A stretch of DNA of 64,000 bases from Carettochelys insculpta (GCF_033958435.1 NC_134147.1:43704001-43768000), one strand, 5' to 3'; shown: positions 19,923-31,924, counted from the stretch's first letter. Program-made: numbers and translations. The notes: generated from the sequence alone by a model not told the origin.

Positions 19923-21460
19923 GACCAGTCAAGATTTTAATGTTGCCTTTGATAGAGATTTCCTAGATTTTTAGTGTTTTTATATTGTAAGTTACAAAAC
20001 AAACTCGTGCAGTGGGGTGGGGTGTCCGTGCGTATAATGTGTGTGAATATTTCAAACACATGATCATTTAACAAGTCTCAGAAAACAATGGCCTACTTAG
20101 TCATTTCTTGTTTGTCTTTCCCTTGTTAGCCTTTCTCTGTGTGTGCCATGTGGGAGAGTTTGACCCTACCGGTTCCCCTGCCTGCAGGCTTTGTAGAAGA
20201 GCAGACAATGAGTTATCTTGCTACCTGAGAGCTAATAGTGCAAGTCAGAGTAACAGGCTTCTTTCTATACAGGAGAAATTTCCTGCAGTGACCTCTCTGT
20301 GTAGGGGAGAAGGGTTGCCTATTGCTGGCCCTGGCTCCCTGAAGTACAAAGAAACTTGTTATACCAAATAAAGGTTCCCCATCTCAGGATAAATAGCTTC
20401 CCTTTTACTATGTTTAATGTAGAACATATGAGTAATGTGTTTTTCTTTAAATGAAGTTACAGCTGAGGAATGCCACGTAGTAACCCTAACTTCAGAGGCA
20501 CATGAAACCTTCCTGTCAAAGGCAAAAATATCTCCTTCACATAACTTATTTTTTTAGACTGGTTTAAATTGTTACAAGCTGGGGATAATAAAATATATTA
20601 CAGCCATGTGAAACTGTCAAGCAACCTAGTCATCAATTCTCTAATAGCAGTTGCTTGACTTTATTACCTTTCAGAAACGAAGAGTAGAAAAATATTGTTT
20701 GACTTGGCACAACCTGCTTCTCTATGTCTCTCTCTCTCAGGATGTGGCAACAATTCTTACCAGAATAAATGAATAAAATTCAACAAAAATATAACCTGCT
20801 TTCAGCCAAGATTAATATTATGGTAACTTTCCCTAGGCCTAAAATTGGTATGCTTCCTTCCTTGTTCATATGAAACCCCTGTTTCTAAATAAATTAGATA
20901 GATTAAGATTCTGTTCGCGAGGATTAGCCGAGTTCTTAATTAAAAATCATGCATGCCATCCGTAAGGAATCAGAAATCCTGGTGCTTCTGTGCCTAAACT
21001 CTGTTCAAGCTTTATCTTTAAATAAGTCTTATCTTATTCAGTGATCATCAGTCATGGAAGTTTTATACATAATTTTTCATCTCTTTAATGCCTTAATTCA
21101 CATGCTGTTGCTTATCAAAATTTTATTTCTCATCATTATTATTGGTGTGTTGGCCTTAAGTATAGATTGTGCAAAAGCATTAAGAATACTTTTGATATAT
21201 CAGAGTTGAAGACTAAAGAACTAAACAGCAATAAATCAGGCCAGCAAATTCTCTGCGTGTTGTAATATTTCAATCTTTTTAGAGATTCAGACTGAGGGCT
21301 TCTGGCATTGGGATTTCAGTTTGACTAGGAAATAAGGTGTAAGAAATTAATGCATTTCTAAACACCAAGCCTCCTGATGAACTGTCCTTTTTCATTCTTT
21401 AGCATTAAGTTTTCAGTGCTGCAGTTTAGGACATTAAAGTATAGATGCTAAAAATACTGA
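19923..21460. other. AT-rich, no gene or repeat recognised
   Basis: This 1.5-kb stretch is apparently unique. Weak homeodomain-like AT words are scattered, which proves nothing alone. Confidence 0.4.
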
Positions 21461-21464
21461 GGTT

Positions 21465-21625
21465 CTATCTGGTGGAGGCAAGTGATATGGGAGGAAGAGG
21501 GTTCTGATAGCAAGGTTATGGGTTCAATTCCAGTCCAGGACCACAGAAACTGGAAATTCTTACCATCTTAGGGTTGGGTGGCTCAGAAGAAATGAGACTG
21601 GTGTCAATGCTGTTCCCAGTGGGTG
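21465..21625 (+). mobile_element. Possible tRNA-derived SINE relic
   Basis: The segment 'aaggttatgggttcaattcc' is a near-perfect Pol III B box, about 50 bp downstream of a weak A-box-like 'ctggtggaggcaagtg'. No tRNA fold is present. The tail matches nothing that I recognise. Confidence 0.35.
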
Positions 21626-22440
21626 TATGTGCATGTAGCAAAAGCTACTACAACATCTGACATGGATAGGAAATTATCTCATAGGTGATGCTTGCAAGTG
21701 AGGTTTGTCTGCGCTGTGGAAGGAGAGCATGTTTTGCTGCTGTCTGCACTGCACTTGCTTTGTGGAGAGAAAACTAGACTCCGCTTGTCTTTGGGCATCA
21801 TAGAGTATGTGGTCAACAAGTACAGAATACAAACTGCACCTCCCTGATGCACAAATCTGCACATGCCCTTGCACGTGTTTTTTTTTTTTTTTTTTAAACT
21901 GGTGTTCCATGCATTTCCAAAGCTATTGCTATTCTGGGTACAGTGTTGTTCAGCTGTTGCAAACTGGGGGTGTTTGGATAGATGTATGAATGTAGATGCA
22001 GATGTGAAATGTCTCAAACATGTATGTTCTCATCTTCCATTCTACGTGGGGGAAAAATTCTAGTCTGGGGAGGAAAACAACAACTAAATGCATATAATTT
22101 TTGAAAAACCTCAGAGGAAACACCTGTAATTCCTGGTATTTAGCTACTGAAATGTCCCTGGAATCCAGAAGTGTGGATTCGTGGAGTGACCCTTGAGGCT
22201 AAGAAAGCAGATCACTCAAAGGCAAATTGATATCTAACTGTAGAGTTGTATATTAAGTCTGTAGAGAAAAAAGGTTTACAATAAAGGCAATATTTTGATA
22301 TTTGTAGGATGATGTGATAAGTCAAATATACAGGAATTAAAACTTGTCTTTAGTGACAAAACACATTTCATTTATGGTGTTTTATGCCACTAGGTCATTT
22401 AATTAAATACCAGTCAATGGAGCTGAAAGGTGGTAATCTA
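21626..22440. other. Unassigned sequence with an 18-T run
   Basis: A T18 tract lies at 21878-21895. The rest gives no coding or repeat signal that I can name. Confidence 0.4.
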
Positions 22441-22454
22441 AAATGTAAGGAAAA

Positions 22455-23265
22455 CTCTGTGTGTGGGGGGTGGGGGAGGGCTTCATCCCACAGCAGGGCA
22501 AGCTGGCGTTTATGGCTTCAGGCTCGTGGAGGGACATGCAGGCTTGAGGCTTCCTCTAGGCTCCAGGGTGGGGCCAGAAACGAGGGGTTCAGGGTGCTGG
22601 AGGGATCTCCAGGCAGGGGGTTTAGGTGCAGGGAGGGGTCAGGGGTCTGGTTGACTTCCAGGCTGTGGGTGGGGAATGGGGATGAGGGATTTGGGGTGTA
22701 GGAGGGGACTCGGTGCTGGAGCCAGGGAATTTGGACTGCAGGATCGAACTAAGGGCTGGGGGAGGAGATTCAGGGTGCAGGCTTTGGAAGCAGTTTGGGT
22801 GTGAGAGGAGTTTCAGGCTGGGATGGGGGCAGGGCTGGGATTCAGGATGAGGTTCGGGGCGCAGGCTCTGGCTGGTCAGTGCTTACTCAGGAGGCTCCCA
22901 GCTGGCAGCGCAGGAGGGCTAAGCCAAGCTCTCTGGCTGCCCTGGCTCCATGTGGTCCCACAAGCAGCTGGCATGGCTGGCCTAGGCAGATGGGCCAGGT
23001 GGATTTGTGTGGCATGCACTGCCTGTGCCTGCAGGCATCGGCCCACAGCTCCCATTGGTCACAGTTCTCAGCCAGTGGGAACTGTGGTGCTGGTGCAGGG
23101 GATTGGGGGCAGAGCACAATGCTTTTCTCATTCCCCCTGCGTGTGAGGGCCTCAGGGACAGCTTGGTCCTCGTGGCCTGCAGCGTGACAACTTGCTGAGG
23201 GTTATGTGAACTGAAGCAACAGGCTGTATCCCGCTCATGGGCTCTAGGTTCCCCAGCCTTGCTCA
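22455..23265. mobile_element. Probable GC-rich hAT-like element
   Basis: A G-rich imprecise array ('ggtgcagggaggggtcaggg' type) occupies the first half. The right edge 'taggttccccagccttgctc' resembles the right terminal repeat of the 18097 element. The left terminal repeat is not clear. The 130-residue open frame at 22795-23187 lies in this low-complexity sequence and is not supported as a gene. Confidence 0.5.
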
Positions 23266-23456
23266 ACAAGAGAACTCTGACAAGATTTTTCCTTTACCAG
23301 TCACATGTTCACGTTGTACTCTCATGCTTTGTGCGTGTGAGGAATGGTGCCACGTGTAAACACTCCTGCTACTCTTTAAGCTGTACCTTCACAGGTGGGT
23401 TTTAGTTGTGTAGGTTGAAACGAAACTCACTTAAAAAAAGAAAAACTAATGCATCT

Positions 23457-24164
23457 ATCAAAACAAAAAGCAGTCAAGTAGCACTTTAAAGACTAGCAAA
23501 ATAGTTCATTAGGTGAGCTTTCGTGGGACACACCCACTTCTTCAGACCATAGCCAGACCAGAACAGACTCAATATTTAAGGCACAGAGAACCACAAACAG
23601 TAAGCAAGGAGGACAAATCAGAAAAAGATAATCAAGGTGAGCAAATCAGAGAGTGGAGGGGTGGGGGGGAAGGTCAAGAATTAGATTGAGCCAAGTATGC
23701 AGACGGGCCCCTATAGACTAACAGAAAAGTTTTGAGCATGAGCTTTCTGATGCATCTGATGAAGTGAGTCTGTGCTCACGAAAGCTCATGCTCAAAACTT
23801 TTCTGTTAGTCTATAAGGTGCCACAGGACCCTTCGTTGCTGTTACAGATCCAGACTAACACGGCTACCCCTCCGATACTTGAGCCCCTATAGTGACTCAG
23901 AAAACTCCCATCTGACGTTCCCCCCCACCCCTCCACTCTCTGATTTGCTCACCTTGATTATCTTTTTCTGATTTGTCCTCCTTGCTTACTGGTTTTGGTT
24001 CTCTGTGTCTTAAATATTGAGTCTGTTCTGGTCTGGCTATGGTCTGAAGAAGTGGGTCTGTCCCACGAAAGCTCACCTAATAAACTATTTTGCTAGTCTT
24101 TAAAGTGCTACTTGACTGCTTTTTGTTTTGATAGTGTATAGACTAGCACGGCTTCCTCTCTGTT
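23457..24164 (-). mobile_element. Palindromic SINE with 12-bp duplication, split by a nested SINE
   Basis: The left arm begins 'atcaaaacaaaaagcagtca' and the right arm ends 'ctagcacggcttcctctctg', the SINE head, so it sits on the minus strand. The arms (23457-23690 and about 23920-24164) are reverse complements. The whole unit is bracketed by 'ACTAATGCATCT' at 23445-23456 and 24165-24176, a perfect 12-bp duplication. Without the nested insertion it is about 530 bp, close to the 521 bp of the 12479 copy. The short arm again lacks the first 40 bp of the head. Confidence 0.92.
23717..23882 (-). mobile_element. Second, smaller palindromic SINE nested in the first
   Basis: On the minus strand it has the head 'ggaggggtagccgtgttagt' and the body 'aacagaaaagttttgagcat', then an inverted copy of its own last 35 bp around a loop of about 35 bp ('cactcacttcatcagatgca'-like). 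Flanks 'GCCCCTATAG' (23707-23716, 23883-23892) form a perfect 10-bp direct repeat. It belongs to a different subfamily from the host element. Confidence 0.88.
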
Positions 24165-24176
24165 ACTAATGCATCT

Positions 24177-24640
24177 GTAGTATTTTCACATGTTGTTGGT
24201 TGTTCGGTGTTTATAAAGTACTTCGTTAGACTGGGCACAAGCTACAGTAAGTGAGCAGAGTGTCAGAGACGGGGCGGGCTGGGGCAGAACTTTGTCTACA
24301 TCACACAGCTTTTAGTGACATCACTGTGTTGCTCAACTCAGGCCATGTAGCCGCTGTGTGTTGGCACTTTTGCCCACAAAATACTTCCACCCTTGAGCGG
24401 AATTCGCATTGCTGACAGCAGAGTAATCCTGCAGCCAAGGAGCTGTTTACATGGGCACTTGCAACAGCAAAACTCCTCTTTCAGGGTGAGGTTTGTTTTT
24501 TTTTAAAAGCACCTGTGCATAGCAAAGGTTTAGCTGCTCACTTGGCAGTGGGGACCAATGGTGGGAAAACCTCACTGACGTGATCCCTGGCTTGGGTAGG
24601 TGGTGAGACACTCCCCTCAATCCACTTGCACGCCAGCCCC
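24177..24640. other. No feature recognised
   Basis: Apparently unique sequence of mixed composition. Confidence 0.4.
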
Positions 24641-25130
24641 ATAGCCTGGGCGGGGCCAGGGCTACTACATTTTTCAGCCTCTCTATGCTCTGGAGTGGGC
24701 CCAAAAATGAGGGCTTCAGTGTGGGAGGAGGCTGCCAGGTAGTGGACTTGGGTTGTGGGTCTTTCAGTAACTGGAGGCAGGGAATTGGGGGTCAGTTCAG
24801 GACTGGGCTGGGGGTTGGGGGATCTGGGTAGGAGTGAGGTGCAGGAGTGGGATGCAGGTGGGGGTCTCACCAGTAGGGGTGAAGGAGGAAGCTGGGGGTG
24901 CAGGGTCTGGGTGGGAGGAGGAGGGTTGAGGTGTGGGGTCTGGAAGGCTGGTATCAGGGTGAGGGGTCTGGGTGGGAGGGAGGTGATTGGAGGGGGTACA
25001 GGCGCAGTTGAGGGGCAATGGGGGCGTAGCATTCCTGCGACCCACATGGCTGTGCGCCACTCCCCCCGACACTTCTAGGCACTGCTGTCGGCTGCTCTGA
25101 TTGGCTGGAATTATGACCAATCAGAGCACC
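24641..25130. mobile_element. Probable GC-rich hAT-like fragment
   Basis: G-rich imprecise repeats of 'gggtgcagggtctgggtggg' type fill 24750-25010. 'cactgctgtcggctgctctg' followed by 'attggctggaatt' near the end recalls the 18097 element (compare 'ctactgctgctctgattggc'). Terminal repeats were not seen. The 169-residue minus-strand frame is a composition artefact. Confidence 0.45.
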
Positions 25131-25139
25131 CCACATGCC

Positions 25140-26659
25140 TCAAAAGGCAATAAAAGTACAGTAAATACTGTATTAAATATAAGCCACAAAGTTTTTTTTT
25201 TTTTTAAATGACAAGTAGAGGAAACACTTTCTGTACTTGTTTCATTTACATCTTTCAGAGCTCTAACCTCCATTCCCAAGGTGTTCATAACTCTCAGATT
25301 TGACTGTGCCTGCAGTGCCAGTTCACATGGACTATTACACATCTGTCGCGAATCTTCTATGTCACTGTAGCACAGCTCTTTTTAGCCACAGAGTCACTGT
25401 GAACATCCCAGGTGCGTTTTGGGCATGTCACTTTGACTACCTATGAATCTTAGGAAAGTCATAAGGGTAGATATTCGAAATGTCCATTTTAAATGTCAGT
25501 ATTGAAAATGTTGAATCAACTTTATTTCCTGTCCTATAAGCCTGTGCCAGAAATGCATTTCAGAGCAGGCTTGCAAATTTGTTGACCAGATGGAAGAATG
25601 GAGGAAATTTCAACTCTTGGTAACTGAAATATTTCATTCCTTGAAGTTAAAGAAGAATCTTCTTTCTGGGAGCCATGCTGACAGTTTGACTGCACATCTC
25701 AATTATTTAAGATGCATTCTCTTATTTTTTATTTAGGAGCACCAACCCCAAAGCCCTCAGAACTAGTGAAATAATGTTAAGGAACAATTTAAGCATGGAT
25801 ATGCAAATCAGCTATTTAGTTCACTGGTTAGCCTTCTTAATCATGCTAATTGTAAATTAAAAAACAGAAATGCTACCCGAATGGCTGTGTGCACAAGTAA
25901 AAGACCTCTTTCTAGTATCTCAAAACTGCTAAGTTGGATTTCTTATTTTCTTCCCATATCTGGCAGCAGAGGCCCGTTTGCTTTAATCTGCATGTTAAAT
26001 GCACATTTTAAGGCATGATTCCTTTGGAAAGATGCTTTTCCATTTTTCTTTTAAATCTAGACATATAGGTCTCTTTCCAAAGTTCATAGCATGTGTATTT
26101 ACATTAGCTGTTTCCACTGAACTTCAAGATGGAAAAAGAATGCAGAGTTCAGAGATCTCCTTTCTAAATGTCTCAAATTAAGGACAAGGTAAAAAGAAGG
26201 GCAATTTTTTTAAAGAAGAGAAACATCAAGAGTTCAGCCTGGCTCATTTAACTTGGCAAGAAAATACACACACTGGAGCTAAATCCTTTCAGATCCTTAG
26301 CTGTGTTTATCCCTCCCAACCCCACCCCCCTTCTTTCTTTTTAAAGCCACTAGGTTGTGCCATGACATATTTATTATTTAGTCCTTGCATGCTCCTGCTT
26401 TAGCACCCAGTTTTCTGTATAGTAAAGACCCTTTGATTACTGTTCATTTTCTGCTTGATAAAAACACATTTTATACTCATCCCCATGACAGCTGAAACTG
26501 GGATATCTTTGGTCCTGATATGTACAATAATGTTTACAATTTATTGTTTATTACAAGAGTTTAAACAGCCAAGTGTTATCTTCTTAACGTAGGATAGAAA
26601 GTTAAATGTGGCAAAGAGTGATTCTCTAAAGGGCCTAAGGCCTGTGAGGCCCCAGTCTA
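25140..26659. other. AT-rich unique DNA; possible conserved noncoding block at 25690-25880
   Basis: No exon or repeat is recognised. Around 25690-25880 the sequence holds an octamer-like 'atgcaaat' (25801-25808) and several 'taat' homeodomain-like cores, with no sign of transposon origin. A regulatory role is only a guess. Confidence 0.3.
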
Positions 26660-26919
26660 AAGACTTCAATATTGTCAAAGATTCCAAGGCTAAAAGGGGA
26701 CTGTTGTGATCACCTATGTCATCTTATAACACAGGTTGGAAAATTCTCCTGAATCAATTCAGGTTCAGAGGATTGTCTGGAAAAATAGCCAGGGTCAGTG
26801 GTGATGAATCCACCCCACTCTCAGTATGCTGTTCCAATGGTTAATAGCTCTGCCTGTTAAAAATTAGTGTCTTATTTCAGTCTCGTTTAAACTTCCAGCC
26901 AATGGATCCTGTTAGACGT
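26660..26919 (-). mobile_element. Old CR1 LINE, left part, split by another LINE
   Basis: On the minus strand this is the 3' region of the CR1 subfamily seen at 13222-13700 ('ccaaggctaaaaggggactg', 'ctgttccaatggttaatagc'). It stops at 26919 where the LINE insert begins, and resumes at about 27278 with 'tttctctgcttgattgaaga'. Confidence 0.75.
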
Positions 26920-27277
26920 GAGGTACATTCTTCACATCAAATGGCAAGCCTTTGTCACAAATGGGGAGCTTTAGAACAGAGCAGGACAAGAACCACTTGA
27001 TGTTCAAATCAAGAGTAGAAAGTGAGGATGGCTAAGCCACTCTCTCAGAACACCATCATCCAGCATAGTTCATCAAGCTCTCACATGGAACCCTCAAGGG
27101 AAAAGAAAAAGAGGAAGACCTCGGACAACTTGGAGAAGCTCTACAGAGACTGAAGGACATCAGCTGGAGTACTCCTGGAGTCAGCTAGATGTTTTGTCCC
27201 AAGACAGAGTGAAGTGGAGGAGACTTGTAGATGACCTATACTCCACTCGGAGTACAGGGGTTAAGTCGTAGTAGTAG
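26920..27277 (+). mobile_element. 3' end of a non-CR1 LINE, inserted in CR1
   Basis: Plus-strand translation from about 27098 to a stop at 27267 reads 'GKRKRGRPRTTWRSSTETE' and, later, 'DRVKWRRLVDDLYSTRSTG'. This is the C-terminal signature common to a group of vertebrate LINE polymerases. The copy ends in a (GTA)n tail at 27267-27280. 'TAGACGT' flanks it at 26913-26919 and 27278-27284, a 7-bp target duplication. The exact clade is not certain from this piece. Confidence 0.75.
27098..27267 (+). pseudogene. LINE polymerase C-terminal remnant
   Basis: An in-frame run of about 55 codons with no start, ending in tandem TAG stops at the LINE tail. Basic 'GKRKRGRPRTTWR' and the 'DRVKWR' motif are the recognisable parts. 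The central helix ('LEYSWSQLDVLSQ') fits the family layout. The 5' side is frame-broken. No function is expected. Confidence 0.7.
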
Positions 27278-27500
27278 TAGACGTTTCTCTGCTTGATTGA
27301 AGAGCCCATTGTTAAACAATGGTTCTTCATATAGGTACTTACATGCTATCACCAAGTTACTTTAACCTTCATTTGTTAGTAGTTTGAGCTCCATGAGTCT
27401 GTCATTATAAAGCAGGTTTTCCAATCCTTGAATTATTGTTGTGGCTCTATGTACCCTGAACACTCACCAATTGGTCAGTATCCCTTCTGACTTGTGGAAA
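27278..27500 (-). mobile_element. Old CR1 LINE, right part
   Basis: This continues the split CR1: 'tgattgaagagcccattgtt' and 'gagctccatgagtctgtcat' match 13480-13590. The edge near 27500 is uncertain. Confidence 0.72.
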
Positions 27501-28294
27501 TCAGAGTTTTCTAGTAGCAGGAATGAATGCCTGTGAAGGGTTAAACCCAGAGAGAGTGGGTTCTCTGTTGGCAAGCAGTCAAGTGAGCCAGTGGGATGAA
27601 AGGGGGGAATTGTAAATTGAAGTATGTGGCTCATTTGTGAGGAATAAGGGAATTTTGCCTCTGCAAAGTCCTGTAGTCAAGTTAGTAGAAACTATAAAAG
27701 CTTGGTATTATTGATGGTTGGTTGGAGGGTGCCCATGATAACCCTAGTGCCAGTATCTGGACCACAGCCTTACAGGGTCAAACTAAGTGGTGAATGGAAG
27801 TAGCACTTTTCTATGCAATCTACTATCTCATGGCGGAAATGGGTTTCTGACCTCTAGGTGTTGTCATTCCACGATCTGTTTCCGTATCACATCTTGGTCA
27901 GAATAGATCATGGCCTAAGTATTCAGGGAGCGTCGGATGCTTTTTGAGTGACTGACCGCTGAGGAGTTCTTACGCTGGTGGCCATTATTTGAAATGCTTC
28001 CAAGCCCCTTATTACAATTGACATCTTCTATTGACAGGGCCCCCGCTTACCCATATGCAGAATATACAGCAGCGTAGGGTGCTCAAAAACATGGGGCTCC
28101 ACTGGTTCTTCGTGTTCACCCTCCCATCTCTTTCTAACCCTGTTTTGTGGCTTTACTTCCTCTGGAGATGATCTAGTTAACTTAGAAGTGGAACACCCTG
28201 CCAGAGCTACTAGCAGAACATCGAACCTGTGAAAGAGCCATTTACATGGTAATGAATCCATTTAACTGACATTTGCTAACCTCGAGGAAACTGC
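27501..28294. other. No feature recognised
   Basis: Sequence of mixed composition. A decayed transposon cannot be excluded, but none is identifiable. Confidence 0.35.
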
Positions 28295-28338
28295 TTTTTT
28301 TTTTTTGCGGGGGGGGGGGGGGGTGTTTAAAAAAAAAA
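28295..28338. repeat. Compound homopolymer T12-G15-A10
   Basis: Runs of 12 T, 15 G (after a short gcg) and 10 A follow each other within 45 bp. The exact lengths are likely to be unreliable in any read. GC-rich sequence without a recognisable class follows to about 28540. Confidence 0.9.
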
Positions 28339-28639
28339 GGTGCCAGAACTGAGCCCCAAACCGTGCCCTCAACCCCCCAGGCTTAAATCCCTTGCAGCCC
28401 CAAACCTGCCCCATGTCACTAGGATTTACCTGCCTCAGACGACAGCTCTGCACACTCCCACCTCCCTCTGCTGCTGAGGTGTGAGGAGGCGGCAGTCTGC
28501 TGCAAGCTTTTGGAAACATTACAGGTGTTGCTGTTTCCTCTTGATTGATCCAGTGAGTTGCAGAGAAGTGTAGTTTCTCTAAGTAATTTTTTACTTTTAT
28601 CAGAGTTAACAAGAGCTGGAGTGTATATTACCAGAAACA

Positions 28640-29867
28640 TTGTCTGTGAAGATGTTCAATCTCAGACACATCTTAGTATGGTGTCAAAAAGGCAGAGTTT
28701 ATTTTGGGGGTGGATTTTGAGCAAGTACAAATACCAGGTTTGGTCTAACCTCTGGCTTGAAATATTAATTTCTTCCTCAACTGGCAGTTCCTAAAGGACT
28801 GCGTATGTTTACTCCATTTGACGCAGGCACGTAAAATTAGAAGGATGTGCTAGCCAATACTTCAAATTCATTTTTAACAAAAAAAAATTCTTAATCTGTC
28901 TCTATCTGTTTGAGTATACTCTAGTCCACAAGAGGTGTGGGAGAGAAGATTTTTTATATGTGCAATGATGTACCACATAATTTATGCACCAGGGAAATCT
29001 ACCTTAGAATGAATTTATTGATAAGTGAGCAGTGTATCTGAATTCAAATCAAATTTTCTTCTTCCAATTTCAAACCTATGAAGCTTGGCGCTATGCCAGA
29101 CCGCACTGAATTTCAGAGTCAGCCATCTTTGGATTGGTCTATGCTGTTGTAGTTTTCTGGAAGAGCCAAAGATCAAAATGAATGCATTATGCACCAGCTG
29201 TAACTGAATCATGGTTAGAAGATTTAACAGGGCCCATTTTTCATGTCAGTTTTGTGTTGAGCTGAGATCAGGTAAGTTCTCTGTCATCAAAAAATGGTCC
29301 CTACTAGAATGAGCAGCAGGGTTGCTCTCAAGATTCTTGGATGCTTTATTGTAGTGATTTCAAAATCACCTTTTTGAGCTTATGCGATGCGTTCAAACCA
29401 AAATGTTCAATAAAGAAAGATTTTTATATAGTCACCTCAGTGTTCTCTTTTAAGGATTGTTTGCCCAGGTCTCTGGGTGCATTTGTGTCTCCTTTAAGCA
29501 CAATCAATACAAAACATTCACATTATCATTTTAAATTGTCTAAAGTGATTTTGGGTTCCCAGTGAGATACCTTACAGGAAAGGGCTTGGCACCTACTCTC
29601 TGAAAATCAGTCCCCTTTAAAGTGCCTGAAGTCTGACACACAGAGTGAAGCACACAAGTCACTAGTCTTTTTGCAAAATGTAGAGCCCGCAACTGGCCCT
29701 CAATAGTTATTCCCCGACTGTAAATTACCATCAGCCATCCTCAAGAAAGAGAGCTGCAGAACCTGTCTAGTCATGAGAGCACCTCCTGTCCCACCCCACG
29801 TCTTGAACAAAAGACACAGGTAAATGGACCTACCCTGCCATGAAGGTCAACAAGCCAAGGCGAAGAG
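28640..29867. other. No feature recognised
   Basis: AT-rich apparently unique DNA without coding signals. Confidence 0.4.
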
Positions 29868-30177
29868 GGAGAGTGTGTCTACACTGCAGTCAGAAGGTGG
29901 GGTTGGACCACACAGACATACTTGAGCTGGCTGTGATTGAGTCAGATCAAGGCTATTGTGAGTAACAATGGCATTGGATCTGCAAGTATGGGCAAGTCTC
30001 CCAAGTACACCCTTGCCCATGACCCTGGGCTGTGTACTTGGGAGGCTAGCCACAGCTGCCATCCCTGAGCTGCTATTGTTAAATGAGCCAGCTGTGGTCT
30101 AAGTCAGCCAAAGTTAGTTCGGGTGTGTCTATGCATGCTTCAGTCACACTTCCTTACTGCAGTGTTAGACGTACCCT
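29868..30177. mobile_element. TIR MITE, 'gtgtctacactgcagt' family
   Basis: The left end 'gagtgtgtctacactgcagt' and the right end 'actgcagtgttagacgtacc' are imperfect inverted repeats of the Harbinger-like 'gtctacac' group. The interior has a further inverted pair, 'agtctcccaagtacaccctt' against 'tgtacttgggaggct' (29994-30048). Confidence 0.7.
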
Positions 30178-31306
30178 GCGTGCCTTGCATCGGCAAAAGT
30201 TGTCCTCTGTAACATCTGCTAAAGTTTGAGAATAAAACCAAGCCTTGACTCCAGCCTGAAGAAGGTGGTGATGTGATTGTCTCAATGAAGACTGTCATCT
30301 CTCTTCCCACTATCCATGTTCTGTCCCAAAATAAGACTGAAAGAATGTCTGCTGAAGTGTGCATGCCCCGGTCTCATGTTGTCAAGTAACTTGTAAGGCA
30401 CCACACTGATTTGAAAGAATAAATGTCTGAGACTATGCTGAAGTTGCCCAGGTTAAAAAACAAAAACGAAAAATGAACCTTGGTGACTCCAACATTGCAT
30501 AAACAGCTCCCGTGGGAAACCAGAAGTGGGAAAACTAGTGCAGTAAACCAGTTCTTTATTCTGAAAATCAGGTGGACACTCCTGAATTGAATATTGGGGC
30601 TGGCCATCTCCTTTTGTCTGAGGTCAGGTACCAAAAGATCAGTCCTACAGCTCTGTTTGCACTGCCAACCTCTGAGCTAGTAGATAGTAACAATATTGGC
30701 CAGCTGAGTTGGCCATACAGGTTTTGGCAGTTAAAGGAAATTTGGGGTCTCACCCATTCTTACATCGTGTCTTAGGAAACCTATATTCGCCCCTTACTTT
30801 GTTCTGGACAGCATGAACCAGCCAAAATTTGACTTGAAGGATGTTCTTCAGCCCTAGGAGGGGATCACAAGGCAAGGCCAGAAAAGGTTAAGCAAACAGC
30901 TGATATCTGCTAATTAACTCTCTTGCCTACTCTGTCTGGTATTGAGATTTCCAGGTTGTTGATCTTCCCAGTCCCCCAAATCTTCAGTGTCTCACAGCAG
31001 TATTTAAAGGTTTGTCTTTCCTACTGTGGGCATCAGAAGACCAAGTTTGGGAGCATAATGTGGATTTTCCAAAACAGGGAGCAAAAGACACTGGAGATGA
31101 TGCAATTGAATTGAAATACATACAGTTTCCTAAGTGGGTAACCCTTAATCATCAGTGATCATTCAATATTTTTCCAATACGTTAAAGCATGTCTGTTGCC
31201 AGTGATTAAGCTTCTGTTAGGTAGCCTTAATCTTTCCTATATTGATTTTCTTAACTGTTTCTCCCTTTTTGTGTCCTTGAAGGGACTCTTCTTTTTAATT
31301 ACCAAT
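30178..31306. other. No feature recognised
   Basis: No exon or clear repeat is visible. Short open frames have no domain features. Confidence 0.4.
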
Positions 31307-31710
31307 ACAAGTAGAACCTCTCCAGCTTGGTACCCTCAGGACCAAACTGGAGCCAAACTGGAACTTGCCAAACCACAGGAGTCAATACTGTAGCAAGCAG
31401 GTCTCTTTGCTTTTATTTTGTGACAGTGAATAAACAGAACACTTGCAGCACTCCTTTGTTTACTTTCACTTTGAGCAAAAAACTTAAAGATTTGAGTCCA
31501 TTGCTTGCTGGTGTCTAAGAAGGCATTTAAATTAGAGCTAAAAAAACAGCATCGAGCACCGAGAGCCATGACTGACCTTGGAAACATACTTTACAGAGCA
31601 ATGGGAAGCTTGGCCTCTCCCACAAATAACAGGCATCCAGTGAACTAAAATCATGCCAGGCCACAGATGTTGCCAGACCAGAGAGTGCCAGATTAGAGAG
31701 GTTCAATGTG
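31307..31710. mobile_element. Tigger-like element, 'gttgaacctct' family, copy 1
   Basis: The left 'acaagtagaacctctccagc' and right 'agattagagaggttcaatgt' are inverted repeats. The interior shares 'ttagagctaaa', 'cagcatcgagcaccgagagc' and 'ccacagatgttgccagacca' with the copies at 39147-39529 and 63371-63683. Confidence 0.8.
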
Positions 31711-31924
31711 TCCAGGCAGTAGCAAATAAGCAGTGAAGGATATGTTGGGGGTGGGGTAAACTGGCAATATGTTTCCATTAATTCATCATCAGGATGGAAG
31801 GGTAATAGTTACATGATGATCTCCAGGAAACATTGTTGAATCAGTGGTTAGCAGAGTAATACCATGTTCATTTGTTGCTTTCAGAGTGCTTGCTCATCTT
31901 TAGTATATTAACCCTCACGACTCC

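Noticed and set aside
24538..25047. 169-residue minus-strand frame rich in Pro, Ser and Thr
   Set aside because: G-rich array read on the opposite strand; overlapping frames and no splice or domain support.
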